Of a DNA stretch of 64,000 nt, positions 1-7,813 are shown piece by piece. Position 1 is the stretch's first letter. The number at the start of each line of letters is the position of its first letter. The stretch spans positions 86,616 through 150,615 of the forward strand of contig NZ_WTYO01000006.1 of assembly GCF_009827515.1 (NCBI RefSeq). The letters are read 5' to 3'. The notes beneath the pieces were generated by a model. That model did not search any database, had not been told where the DNA came from, and saw only the letters and a program-made list of their open reading frames with translations. Position numbers and translations under genes: made by a program. The stretch is from Pelagerythrobacter marinus (lineage in GTDB: Bacteria > Pseudomonadota > Alphaproteobacteria > Sphingomonadales > Sphingomonadaceae).

Positions 1-942
1 TTCGAACAGACCCTGGCCCGCTGCTCCGGCGAAGGGTTCGCCCCGCCGCTGGTCGTGGCGGGCGAGCGCCACGTGGCGCTGGTGGAGGAACAGGGAACGC
101 CGGACATGCGGCTGGTCGTCGAACCGGCGGCGCGCAACACGGCCCCGGCGATCGCGCTCGCCGCGAACCTCCTGCCGGGCGAGGCGATCATGCTCGTCTG
201 CCCCAGCGACCACCACATCGCCAATACCGATGCCTTCCGCCGCGCGGTGACGGCGGCGGCGGGTCTGGCCGCCGAAGGGCGGCTGGTCGCCTTCGGCATC
301 GCGCCCGACGGGCCGGAAACCGGCTATGGCTATATAGAGCGTGGCGCACCGATAGAGGGTGGCGGGTGCGAGATCGCCCGCTTCGTCGAGAAACCCGATG
401 CCGAGCGGGCGCGCGCCTTCCTCGCCGCGGGCGGGTTCGACTGGAACGGCGGCATCTTCGCCTTCCGCGCCGACACGTTCCGCGAAGAACTCGCCGCCTA
501 TCGGCCGGCGATGGCCGAAGGCGCGGCCCGCGCCGTGGCGCAGGGGGCCTGGGACGGCGCGCACTTTCACCCCGACGCAGCCGCTTTCGCCGAAGTCGAG
601 GGCGAATCGATCGACTACGCGGTGATGGAGAACACCGGCCGCGCCGCGCTGGTGCCGGTGGCGATGGGCTGGTCCGACATCGGCTCGTGGTCCGCGCTGC
701 GCGACGCGCGCCGCGCCGGCGGCGACGCGCGGGATGGCGGGCCCGACCGGCAGGGCAACGTGGCGCGCGGCCCGGCCGAACTGGTCGATTGCCGCAATGT
801 CATGGTCGACAGCGACGGGCCGCGCGTGTCGTGCATCGGCCTCGACGACGTGATCGTGGTGGTCGACGGGGACGAGGTGCTGGTAACCAGCGCCGGCGGC
901 GCGCAGCGCGTCGGCAAGCTCGACGGGGCGCGCAGGCAATGA
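1..942 (+). CDS. manC: Mannose-1-phosphate guanylyltransferase, 5'-truncated by window edge
   Basis: The enzyme makes GDP-mannose from mannose-1-phosphate and GTP for polysaccharide synthesis. The reading frame is open from base 1, so the N-terminal nucleotide-binding signature lies outside the window; 313 residues are visible. Family-typical stretches are VVEPAARNTAPAIALAA, ETGYGYIERG, RFVEKPD, WNGGIFAF and GWSDIGSWSAL. The stop overlaps the start of the next gene (ATGA), so the two are translationally coupled and together run from fructose-6-phosphate to GDP-mannose, needing only a phosphomannomutase. The C-terminal isomerase domain of long bifunctional ManC/AlgA proteins is absent; that activity is the separate next gene. 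Confidence 0.93.
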   Translation, partial: FEQTLARCSGEGFAPPLVVAGERHVALVEEQGTPDMRLVVEPAARNTAPAIALAANLLPGEAIMLVCPSDHHIANTDAFRRAVTAAAGLAAEGRLVAFGIAPDGPETGYGYIERGAPIEGGGCEIARFVEKPDAERARAFLAAGGFDWNGGIFAFRADTFREELAAYRPAMAEGAARAVAQGAWDGAHFHPDAAAFAEVEGESIDYAVMENTGRAALVPVAMGWSDIGSWSALRDARRAGGDARDGGPDRQGNVARGPAELVDCRNVMVDSDGPRVSCIGLDDVIVVVDGDEVLVTSAGGAQRVGKLDGARRQ

Positions 943-1760
943 GCGGGCGCCTGCTCCCCACCAGGGCCGTGGCCAAGGTCTGGGGGCGCGACAGCCTGCC
1001 CGAACCTTTCGCCGCGCCGGAAGGGGAGCGGATCGGGGAAATCTGGTTCGAACCGCCCCCCGAACTGCCCGAGATCCTGGCGAAATACCTGTTCACGAGC
1101 GAGAAGCTCTCGGTCCAGGTCCATCCCGACGATGCCCAGGCCCCGCCCGGCGCGCGCGGGAAGGAGGAATGCTGGCTGGTGCTCGACGCGGAGCCGGGGG
1201 CCACGCTCGCGATCGGGTTCGAACGGCCGCTGTCGGCCGAGGCGATCCGCGCCGCCGCGCTCGACGGCTCGATCGAGCGGCTGCTCGTCTGGCACCCGGT
1301 GCGCGCCGGCGATTTCTTCTATCTTCCCGCCGGGACGGTCCACGCGATCGGGCCCGGCCTGTCGCTGGTCGAGATCCAGCAGAACAGCGACGTGACCTAT
1401 CGCCTCTACGACTATGGCCGCCCGCGCGACCTGCATCTCGACGAAGCGGTCGCGGTGGCGAGAGGCGCGCCTTACGACGCCGCGCGCTATCGCCGCAGCA
1501 CGGGCGAAGGCGCGGCGACACTGGTGGATGGCCCGCGTTTCCGGCTCGACCGCGTGGCCGGTGCCCCCGGCGCGGCAGTCGCCGCGCGCTATCGCGGGCC
1601 CTTGCTGGTCATGCCGCTGGATGGCGCGGTCGCCGTCGGCGACCGACAGGTCGCGGCCGGGCAATGCGCGCTGGCAGGCGGGCTGGGCGACGTTGACTTC
1701 GCCGCATGCCGCTTGGCCCTGCTGACCCAGCCGGTCCGCGCCGCCGGGGCCGGCGGCTAA
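939..1760 (+). CDS. manA: Class I mannose-6-phosphate isomerase (cupin type)
   Basis: Interconverts fructose-6-phosphate and mannose-6-phosphate, feeding the upstream guanylyltransferase. 273 residues, the short bacterial form. The start is the ATG of the ATGA overlap with manC. Visible signatures are LSVQVHPDD (metal-binding), KEECWLVLDAEPGA, FYLPAGTVHAIG and LVEIQQNSDVTYRLYDYGRPRDLHLDEA, here given in parts: the QQNSDVTYRLYDYGR segment contains the conserved catalytic region. The C-terminal third (from about residue 190) is less conserved. A hairpin follows the stop but its U-tract is oriented for the convergent flagellin gene. Confidence 0.92.
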   Translation: MSGRLLPTRAVAKVWGRDSLPEPFAAPEGERIGEIWFEPPPELPEILAKYLFTSEKLSVQVHPDDAQAPPGARGKEECWLVLDAEPGATLAIGFERPLSAEAIRAAALDGSIERLLVWHPVRAGDFFYLPAGTVHAIGPGLSLVEIQQNSDVTYRLYDYGRPRDLHLDEAVAVARGAPYDAARYRRSTGEGAATLVDGPRFRLDRVAGAPGAAVAARYRGPLLVMPLDGAVAVGDRQVAAGQCALAGGLGDVDFAACRLALLTQPVRAAGAGG

Positions 1761-1765
1761 GCGCG

Positions 1766-1801
1766 AAAAAAGGCCCGGCGCTGGAAATCCAGCCCCGGGC
1801 C
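1766..1801 (-). terminator. Rho-independent terminator of the flagellin gene
   Basis: A 13-bp stem with one mismatch (about 1772-1784 with 1789-1801, loop AAAT) is followed, read on minus, by six T residues (A-tract 1766-1771 on plus). It lies 22 bases beyond the flagellin stop. It separates the flagellin transcript from manA arriving from the other side; the stem could also slow plus-strand transcripts but has no T-run on that side. Confidence 0.8.
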
Positions 1802-1822
1802 CGGTCTTCTTCGGAGAAGAAA

Positions 1823-2632
1823 TCAGCGCAGCAGCGAAAGAACGTTCTGCTGGCTCTGGTTGGCCTGCGACAGCATCGCGGTCGAAGCCTGGCTGAGGAT
1901 CTGCGCCTTGGCGAGCGCGGTCGTTTCAGCCGAATAATCGGTGTCTTCGATGCGCGACCGCGCGTCGGAGAGGTTCGTGACGTTGTTGCTCAGGTTGTTG
2001 ACCGCCGATTCGAGGCGGCTCTGCCCGGCACCGAGCGAAGCGCGCGTCGCGGCGACTTCGGCCAGGGCAGCGTCGACCGTGTCGATCGTGGTGCTGGCGT
2101 TGGCCGAGGTATCCACCGCGAGGGTCGACATGTCGGTCGTGATCGCGGTCGAGGTCAGCGTGACCGTGTCGCCGCTGTTGGCGCCGACCTGGATGTCGAG
2201 CGTCACGTCGGCGGCCGTGTCGAACACGGCATTGCCGTTGAACTCGGTGTCCGAGATGATGCTGGCGATCTGCGCCTTCAGCTCGGTCACTTCCGAATCC
2301 ATGTAGCCACGATCGGAATCCTGGTACGAACCCGAGGCCGACTGCACGGCCAGTTCGCGGACGCGCTGCAGCATGTTGGTGACTTCGTTCAGCGCGCCTT
2401 CGGCGGTCTGCGCCATCGAGATGCCGTCGTTGGCGTTGCGAATGCCCTGGCTCATGCCGCGGACCTGCGCCGTCATGGTCGTGGCGATGGCGAGGCCGGC
2501 GGCGTCGTCCTTCGCGCTGTTGATGCGCTTGCCGGTCGACAGGCGCTCCATCGCGGTGCCCAGGGCCTTGTCGGCCGCGGTCGAGGCATTCGCCGCACGC
2601 ATCGCGCTGGTGTTGGTATTGATAACAGCCAT
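1823..2632 (-). CDS. fliC: Flagellin (filament subunit)
   Basis: Exported filament subunit of 269 residues. Both conserved helical ends are present: N-terminal [17 protein letters not shown] with [20 protein letters not shown], and C-terminal [20 protein letters not shown] ending QNVLSLLR. The middle is only about 100 residues, so the variable surface domains D2/D3 are largely missing, giving a minimal flagellin. It is monocistronic with its own terminator and a sigma-28-like promoter about 70 bases upstream. It points away from the large fli operon. No second flagellin and no FlaF/FlbT regulators are seen here. Confidence 0.95.
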   Translation of the reverse strand: MAVINTNTSAMRAANASTAADKALGTAMERLSTGKRINSAKDDAAGLAIATTMTAQVRGMSQGIRNANDGISMAQTAEGALNEVTNMLQRVRELAVQSASGSYQDSDRGYMDSEVTELKAQIASIISDTEFNGNAVFDTAADVTLDIQVGANSGDTVTLTSTAITTDMSTLAVDTSANASTTIDTVDAALAEVAATRASLGAGQSRLESAVNNLSNNVTNLSDARSRIEDTDYSAETTALAKAQILSQASTAMLSQANQSQQNVLSLLR

Positions 2633-2702
2633 TGTTCAAACTCCCACAATGCTCTTCGAACGCTCCCCCCGAGAAACCCATCCTGGGCGGTAGCTGGAGC
2701 GA

Positions 2703-2729
2703 AGACCGGCAGGGCCGCGAAAAGTTTTA
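2703..2729 (-). promoter_or_regulatory. Candidate sigma-28 (FliA) promoter for flagellin
   Basis: Read on minus, TAAAACTT (2729-2722), 11 bases, then GCCGGTCT (2710-2703). The FliA consensus is TAAAGTTT-N11-GCCGATAA; the match is 6/8 and 5/8 with exact spacing. Predicted transcription start is near 2697, giving a leader of about 65 bases. Visual match only. Confidence 0.45.
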
Positions 2730-2767
2730 GGGGGTCGGCGCAGATTTCGGCCGATACGTATTTTCCC

Positions 2768-2796
2768 TTAAGTTGATTTCGCCGTTAACCATTAAG
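2768..2796. promoter_or_regulatory. TTAA-rich cluster resembling CtrA half-sites
   Basis: TTAAG at 2768-2772 and TTAACCATTAAG at 2785-2796 lie between the divergent flagellin and sigma-54 activator genes. TTAACCAT is the CtrA half-site in alphaproteobacteria, and CtrA controls flagellar genes there. The canonical TTAA-N7-TTAA spacing is not present (13 and 4 bases), so this is a weak call. Confidence 0.25.
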
Positions 2797-2864
2797 TCGA
2801 TGTTGCCCATGCCGGCTCCAATACCGCTCGCGAACGGAACTTGGTTAATCAGCAGGGGGCTGAA

Positions 2865-4184
2865 GTGGGAACGATCGAGCGGACGGAAGGCTTCGAGAAA
2901 GCTCACGCACCGGTGGCAGGCAAGTTCGCGGGCATTGCATCCTCGCTCCTGCCGCGCCGGCCGGTGCACCTGGCGGATGCCGGCGAGGCGGGGGCGGGCA
3001 GGATGCCCAATGCCATTGCGCTGGACCGCGCCGACAGGCCGGCCATCGACCGCCAGGGAACCGGGGCCAGGCTGACATATGCCGACCCGGTTTCGGAAGC
3101 GACCTTCGGCGCGCTCGTCGCGCTGGTCGCCGGGGCGGGCGGCGGGCCGGTCGCGGCCGACCCGGAATCGCTTTCGGTCCTGGCGCTGGCCGACCGGCTG
3201 GCGCAGACCGACATCCCGGTCCTGATCAACGGGCCGACCGGCACCGGCAAGGAAGTCCTGTCGCAGTTCATCCACAATCGCAGCGCGCGGCGCGACAAGC
3301 CGTTCGTGGCGGTCAACTGCGCGGCCATTCCCGAAACCATGCTCGAGGCATTGCTGTTCGGCCACCAGAAGGGCGCCTTCACCGGCGCCAACGCGGCCGG
3401 CGAAGGCTTCTTCCGCGCGGCAGAGGGCGGCACGCTCCTGCTCGACGAGATCGCGGAAATGCCGCTCTCGCTCCAGGCCAAGCTGCTGCGCGCCTTGCAG
3501 GAAGGCGAAGTCGTTCCGGTCGGCGCGACCACCCCGGTCAAGGTCGACGTGCGGATCATCGCCTGCGCCAACCGCGACCTGCCGCTGGAGGTGGAGGAAG
3601 GCCGCTTCCGCGCCGACCTGTTCTATCGCCTCAACGTCTTCCCGATGACGCTGTCGGCCCTGCGCGAGCGGCCGACCGACATCGTCCCGCTCGCCTTCGC
3701 CATGCTGCTGCGCCATGCGCCGCGGGGGGCGAAAGTGCCGTGGCTGACCGACGGCGCGATCGCCATGCTCAAGCAGCACGGCTGGCCGGGCAATATCCGC
3801 GAACTGGAAAACGTCATGCGCCGGGCCCTGGTCCTGGCCGGCGATGTCGATGCGATCGGCACCGGACACATCGTGTTCGATCGCCCGGCGCGCCTGGTCG
3901 ATCGCGAAGCCGCCGCGCCCGCCGCGCCGGCAGTATCCGCGCCGGCAGCGGCAGAGGCCGCCCCGGCCGGGGACATGCCCGCCGCCCCCACCGGGCCGGT
4001 CGCGGGCAGGAAACTGTCGAAAGTGGTCCAGCTTTCCGAAGCGCGCGCGATCATGGAAACGCTCGACGCCTGCGGCGGCAAGCGGGCCGAGGCCGCGCGC
4101 CAGCTGGGCATTTCCGAGCGCACGCTGCGTTACCGGCTGGCGTCTTTCCGTGAAGCCGGCCTGGCCGTGGGAGGCCGCCGATGA
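2865..4184 (+). CDS. flbD: Sigma-54-dependent transcriptional activator, FlbD/FleQ type, without receiver domain
   Basis: Enhancer-binding ATPase that opens sigma-54 promoters, here heading the flagellar operon. With the GTG at 2865 (AGGGGG Shine-Dalgarno six bases upstream) it has 439 residues; a TTG at 2841 and an ATG at 3003 are other in-frame starts. The AAA+ core has Walker A GPTGTGKE (about 123-130), the sigma-54 contact loop GAFTGA (170-175) and Walker B GGTLLLDE (188-195). An Ala/Pro-rich linker leads to a Fis-type helix-turn-helix (AEAARQLGISERTLRYRL). The 120 residues before the core do not show a phosphorylatable receiver. The stop overlaps fliE (ATGA). Confidence 0.88.
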   Translation: MGTIERTEGFEKAHAPVAGKFAGIASSLLPRRPVHLADAGEAGAGRMPNAIALDRADRPAIDRQGTGARLTYADPVSEATFGALVALVAGAGGGPVAADPESLSVLALADRLAQTDIPVLINGPTGTGKEVLSQFIHNRSARRDKPFVAVNCAAIPETMLEALLFGHQKGAFTGANAAGEGFFRAAEGGTLLLDEIAEMPLSLQAKLLRALQEGEVVPVGATTPVKVDVRIIACANRDLPLEVEEGRFRADLFYRLNVFPMTLSALRERPTDIVPLAFAMLLRHAPRGAKVPWLTDGAIAMLKQHGWPGNIRELENVMRRALVLAGDVDAIGTGHIVFDRPARLVDREAAAPAAPAVSAPAAAEAAPAGDMPAAPTGPVAGRKLSKVVQLSEARAIMETLDACGGKRAEAARQLGISERTLRYRLASFREAGLAVGGRR

Positions 4185-4552
4185 GCGCGATCAACGGGAT
4201 GGGCGGCGCCGGCTCGGTCCAGCAGATCATGGCCCTGCGCCAGCAGATCCTGGAACGGTCCAGCACGCTGCAGGAAATCCACCAGACGCGCGAGGTCGGC
4301 GGCGCCGCGCCCGCCGCCGAACCGGCCGCCGGCGGCGGCTTTGCCGATACGCTGCGCGATGCGCTGGACGGGGTGAACGAGGCCCAGTCGCGCGCCTCCG
4401 CGCTGACCGAGGGCTACGAACGCGGCGAAGTGACCGACATCGCGAAAGTCATGCTCGCGCGGCAGGAAGCCGGCGTCGCCTTCGAGGCGACATTGCAGGT
4501 CAGGAACAAGCTGTTGTCCGCCTACCAGGACATCATGCGGATGGGGGTCTGA
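4181..4552 (+). CDS. fliE: Flagellar hook-basal body junction protein FliE
   Basis: Joins the MS ring to the rod and is the first exported rod-side component. 123 residues, slightly longer than the usual 100-110 because of an Ala/Gly-rich linker at about 40-50. The conserved C-terminal half is clear: ALDGVNEAQSRASALTEGYERG, DIAKVMLARQEAGVAFEATL and QVRNKLLSAYQDIMRMGV, read as parts of one domain. The start overlaps the activator gene by four bases; fliF follows after three bases. Confidence 0.93.
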   Translation: MSAINGMGGAGSVQQIMALRQQILERSSTLQEIHQTREVGGAAPAAEPAAGGGFADTLRDALDGVNEAQSRASALTEGYERGEVTDIAKVMLARQEAGVAFEATLQVRNKLLSAYQDIMRMGV

Positions 4553-4555
4553 TAG

Positions 4556-6193
4556 ATGAGCGAACTCGTTCCCGCCAATGCCTCCCCGGGCTCGCTGCTC
4601 GCGCCGCTGCGCGGCGGCGGCGGCTCGTTCCGCGACCGCGCGGCGCAGTTCGTCGCGCAGCCGGCGGTGAAGAAGGCGCTGCCGTGGTTCGCCGGGCTCG
4701 CGCTCGCGGGCCTGCTCGCGCTCGTCTGGGCCGGGCTCTCGCCCGCACCGCAGCGGATGCTCTACTCCTCGCTCGGCGATGCCGAGCGTGCCGGCGTCGT
4801 CAGCGCGCTCGACGCGGCATCGATCGACTACACGATCGACAACGACACCGGGGCGCTGAGCGTCGGCGAGGACGATCTCTACCGCGCGCGCATGGTCGTC
4901 GCCTCCGACGGCGCGCTCGCGACGCCGGAGACCGGCCAGCAACTGCTCGATTCGTTGCCGATGGGGGCCAGCCGCACGCTCGAGGGCGACCGCCTGCGCG
5001 CGGCGCAGGAACGCGACCTGATGCTGACGATCAAGGAAATCGACGGGGTCGAATCGGTCCGGGTCCACCTGGCCAAGGCCGAACGCTCGGTCTTCGTGCG
5101 CGACAGCGTGCCGCCGACCGCCTCGGTCATGCTGCGCATGGCGCGCGGCCGCCAGCTTTCGGATTCGCAGGTCACCGCGATCGCCAACCTCGTCGCCGGG
5201 TCGGTGCCGGGGCTGTCGATCGATTCGGTCCGCATCGTCGACCAGCACGGGCGGCTCCTGTCCGAACCGCAGGGCGGCGACAGCGACGGGCTGGAACTTC
5301 AGAGCCGGATGGAGGCGAAGCTGCGTTCGCAGATCGACCAGCTGCTGACCCCGATGATCGGGGCGGAGAACTTCTCCAGCGAGATACAGGTCGCGCTCGA
5401 CATGAACGAGGTGACCTCGGCCCGCGAAAGCTACGACAAGGACGGCGCGGTGCGCCGCGAGACGACGCAGACCTCGACCGCGGCGGCGATGGGCCCGGCG
5501 GCCGGCGTCCCCGGCGTCCTCGCCAATACCCCGCCGCCCGCGCCCGAGGCGGTCGAAGACGCGCCCGAGGGCGGCCCGGCCCAGGGCGCGGCCAACGAGA
5601 TCGGCGAAAGCCGCGCGACCCGCACCTACGAACTGGGGCGCGAGGTCGCCGTGTCGAACATCGCGCCGGGCAGCGTGAAGCGCCTGTCGGTCGCGGTCGC
5701 GCTGAACCAGGATGCGCTGAAGGATGCCAAGCCCGCGGACCTGCAGAAGTTCGAACAGCTCGTGGCCGCCGCGGTCGGCGCCAATCCCGACCGGGGCGAT
5801 ACCGTCGCGGTCGTCGTCCGCCCGTTCGAACCGGTCGTGGCGGAAGAAATCCCGTTCTGGGAACAGTCGTGGTTCGCGATGGTCGTGCGCAACGGCGTGG
5901 CCCTGATCGCGGTCCTCCTGGTGCTGTTCTTCGTCGTCCGCCCGATCATGCGCAGCGTGACCGGCAAGCGCGAGGGCGAAAGCGACGAGGCCCTGGCCGA
6001 GGGCGAGGACCCGACGATGATCACCCAAACGCCGCGCACCGCGCTGCCGGCCCGCCCCGACGAGCCGAGCCGCGAGGAACTGTCGGCCCAGATCGAGCTG
6101 GCCCAGCGGATCGCGCGCGAACAGCCGGACGACGCGCTGCTGGCCCTGCGCCGGATGCTGGGCGAGAACCGCAGCACCGAAGGGGTCGCGTGA
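4556..6193 (+). CDS. fliF: Flagellar MS-ring protein FliF
   Basis: Forms the inner-membrane MS ring on which the motor and export gate assemble. 545 residues, normal length. A membrane helix lies near residues 40-65 (ALPWFAGLALAGLLALVWAG), the two ring-building (YscJ/FliF) domains follow, with HLAKAERSVFVRD and SVPGLSIDSVRIVD, then an Ala/Pro-rich loop (about 315-345) and a second membrane helix near 440-465. The acidic C-terminal tail, which binds FliG, ends the protein. The stop overlaps the fliG start (TGATG). Confidence 0.96.
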   Translation: MSELVPANASPGSLLAPLRGGGGSFRDRAAQFVAQPAVKKALPWFAGLALAGLLALVWAGLSPAPQRMLYSSLGDAERAGVVSALDAASIDYTIDNDTGALSVGEDDLYRARMVVASDGALATPETGQQLLDSLPMGASRTLEGDRLRAAQERDLMLTIKEIDGVESVRVHLAKAERSVFVRDSVPPTASVMLRMARGRQLSDSQVTAIANLVAGSVPGLSIDSVRIVDQHGRLLSEPQGGDSDGLELQSRMEAKLRSQIDQLLTPMIGAENFSSEIQVALDMNEVTSARESYDKDGAVRRETTQTSTAAAMGPAAGVPGVLANTPPPAPEAVEDAPEGGPAQGAANEIGESRATRTYELGREVAVSNIAPGSVKRLSVAVALNQDALKDAKPADLQKFEQLVAAAVGANPDRGDTVAVVVRPFEPVVAEEIPFWEQSWFAMVVRNGVALIAVLLVLFFVVRPIMRSVTGKREGESDEALAEGEDPTMITQTPRTALPARPDEPSREELSAQIELAQRIAREQPDDALLALRRMLGENRSTEGVA

Positions 6194-7209
6194 TGAGCGT
6201 ACCGATCGAATTCGATGGCGCCGATCGCGCCGCCGTCATGGTCATGCTGCTGGGCGAGGAAGACGCCGCCCGGCTGCTCGCCGGCCTTTCGCCCGAGGAG
6301 CTGCGGACGCTGGGCGCGAAGATGTGCGAGATGGGGGAGATCGGGCCGAGCGCGATCGCCGATGCCATCGCCAGTTTCGCCAGCACCGCCGGCAATGCCG
6401 GGATCTCGGCCCATGGCCGGGTGGACGAAGTGCGCAAGCTGATGACCGGCGCGCTCGGCGAAGTGAAGGCCGACAGCATCATGCGCCGCGTCGCGCCGCC
6501 GGAAAACGCCCCGCGCACCCCGGCGCTGGAAATCGCCCAGTGGCTGGAACCCGAAGTGCTGATCCCGCTGGTGCAGGACGAGCACCCGCAGGCGATCGCG
6601 GTTCTCCTGGTCCAGCTGGAGCCGGCGACCGCGGCCGCGGTGCTCGCCGGCCTGCCCGAGCCGCTCCATACCCCGGTGGTGCACCGCATCGCCAAGCTCG
6701 GCCCGGTCTCGCCCGAAGCGATCGCGATCCTCGAGGAAACGCTCGCCGCGCGAATTGCCGGCGTCCACGGGATCAAGCGCCTGGAGATGGGCGGCGTGCG
6801 CGAGGCGGCGGAAATCATCAACAGCGCCGCGCGCAGCGTCGAAAAGCGCGTGATGCCCGGCCTCAACAAGCTGGACAAGAAACTGGCCCGCGACCTGGAG
6901 AGCGAGCTGTTCAAGTTCGAGCACCTGCTGGAGCTGGACCCGCAGATGATGGGCCAGCTGCTGCGCGAGGTCGAAAGCGAACTGCTGATCGACGCGCTCA
7001 AGGGGCTGGAGGAGCCGCAGCGCGAGGTGTTCTTCGCCGCCATGTCGAGCCGCGCGGCCGATGGCCTGCGCGACGAGATCGAGGAACGCGGCCGGATCAA
7101 GCGCGCCGACGTGGAGGCCGCGCAGAAGGCGATCATCGCGGTGGCGAAAAAGCTCGCCGCCGACGGCACGATCGTGTTCGGCGGCGGGGGAGACGACGAC
7201 TATGTCTAG
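6193..7209 (+). CDS. fliG: Flagellar motor switch protein FliG
   Basis: Rotor protein that interacts with the stator and converts ion flow to torque. 338 residues, standard length. The start is the ATG overlapping the fliF stop; the frame is open far upstream but that part is shadow. The N-terminal FliF-binding domain begins AAVMVMLLGEEDAARLL; the middle domain carries the EHPQ motif at 130-133 (VQDEHPQAIAVLL); the C-terminal torque domain has ALKGLEEPQREVFFAAMSSR with its charged residues. It overlaps fliH by eight bases. Confidence 0.96.
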   Translation: MSVPIEFDGADRAAVMVMLLGEEDAARLLAGLSPEELRTLGAKMCEMGEIGPSAIADAIASFASTAGNAGISAHGRVDEVRKLMTGALGEVKADSIMRRVAPPENAPRTPALEIAQWLEPEVLIPLVQDEHPQAIAVLLVQLEPATAAAVLAGLPEPLHTPVVHRIAKLGPVSPEAIAILEETLAARIAGVHGIKRLEMGGVREAAEIINSAARSVEKRVMPGLNKLDKKLARDLESELFKFEHLLELDPQMMGQLLREVESELLIDALKGLEEPQREVFFAAMSSRAADGLRDEIEERGRIKRADVEAAQKAIIAVAKKLAADGTIVFGGGGDDDYV

Positions 7210-7813
7210 CGCCGCCGCGCTCAGGGCCACCCTGCCGCTCGACCGCTTGCGCGGCGGCGGCGGGTTCGCCCGCGATCCACGCTTTTCCGGCCTGTTCAAG
7301 GGGCCGTCCGAGCGCGCCCAGGACCCCGCGCCGGAGCCGGCGCCCGACCCGGTGGCGGAGGCCTATCGCCGCGGGTTCGAGGAGGGCCGGGCCGAGGCGG
7401 AAGCCCACGCGGCCCAGCGCGCCGCCGAGGAGGAGGGCCGGCGCGAGGCGATCGAGCTGGCTTTCGCCCGCTTCGACGCGGCCAGCGCCGATGCCCTGCG
7501 CGAGCGCCTGCGCCAGACCGTCCTCGCCCTGTGCGAGGACGCGGTCCTGCCGCTGGCGATCGACCCGCAAGGGCTCGCGGCGCGGGTAGAAAAGGCCGTG
7601 GCCATGCTCCAGCGCGCGCAGGACGAACGGCGCGTGCTGCTCCATCCCGAAGACCTCGCCCTCGTCGAAAGCCGCCTGCCCGAAGGGATCGCGCTCGTGC
7701 CCGATCCCGCGATCGAGCGCGGCGGCTTGCGGATCGACAGCGAGGACGGCGGGATCGAGGACGGGCCGGCGCAATGGCGCCGGATCCTGGCGGAGGCGTT
7801 CGGCGAGTGCTGA
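7202..7813 (+). CDS. fliH: Flagellar export ATPase regulator FliH
   Basis: Binds and restrains the FliI ATPase and docks it at the export gate. 203 residues from the ATG at 7202, which overlaps fliG. The N-terminal third is Pro/Ala-rich, followed by an EEGRAEAEAHAAQRAAEEEG helical coiled-coil stretch typical of FliH and of the b/delta stator parts of ATP synthases, and a C-terminal domain with VLLHPEDLALVE. Position between fliG and fliI supports the call; sequence alone is weakly conserved. Confidence 0.85.
   Translation: MSSAAALRATLPLDRLRGGGGFARDPRFSGLFKGPSERAQDPAPEPAPDPVAEAYRRGFEEGRAEAEAHAAQRAAEEEGRREAIELAFARFDAASADALRERLRQTVLALCEDAVLPLAIDPQGLAARVEKAVAMLQRAQDERRVLLHPEDLALVESRLPEGIALVPDPAIERGGLRIDSEDGGIEDGPAQWRRILAEAFGEC

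Noticed and set aside
3844..7209. Very long plus-strand frame of 1121 codons
   Set aside because: Only its last part (from 6193) is FliG; the rest is a shadow of the activator, fliE and fliF frames caused by high GC.
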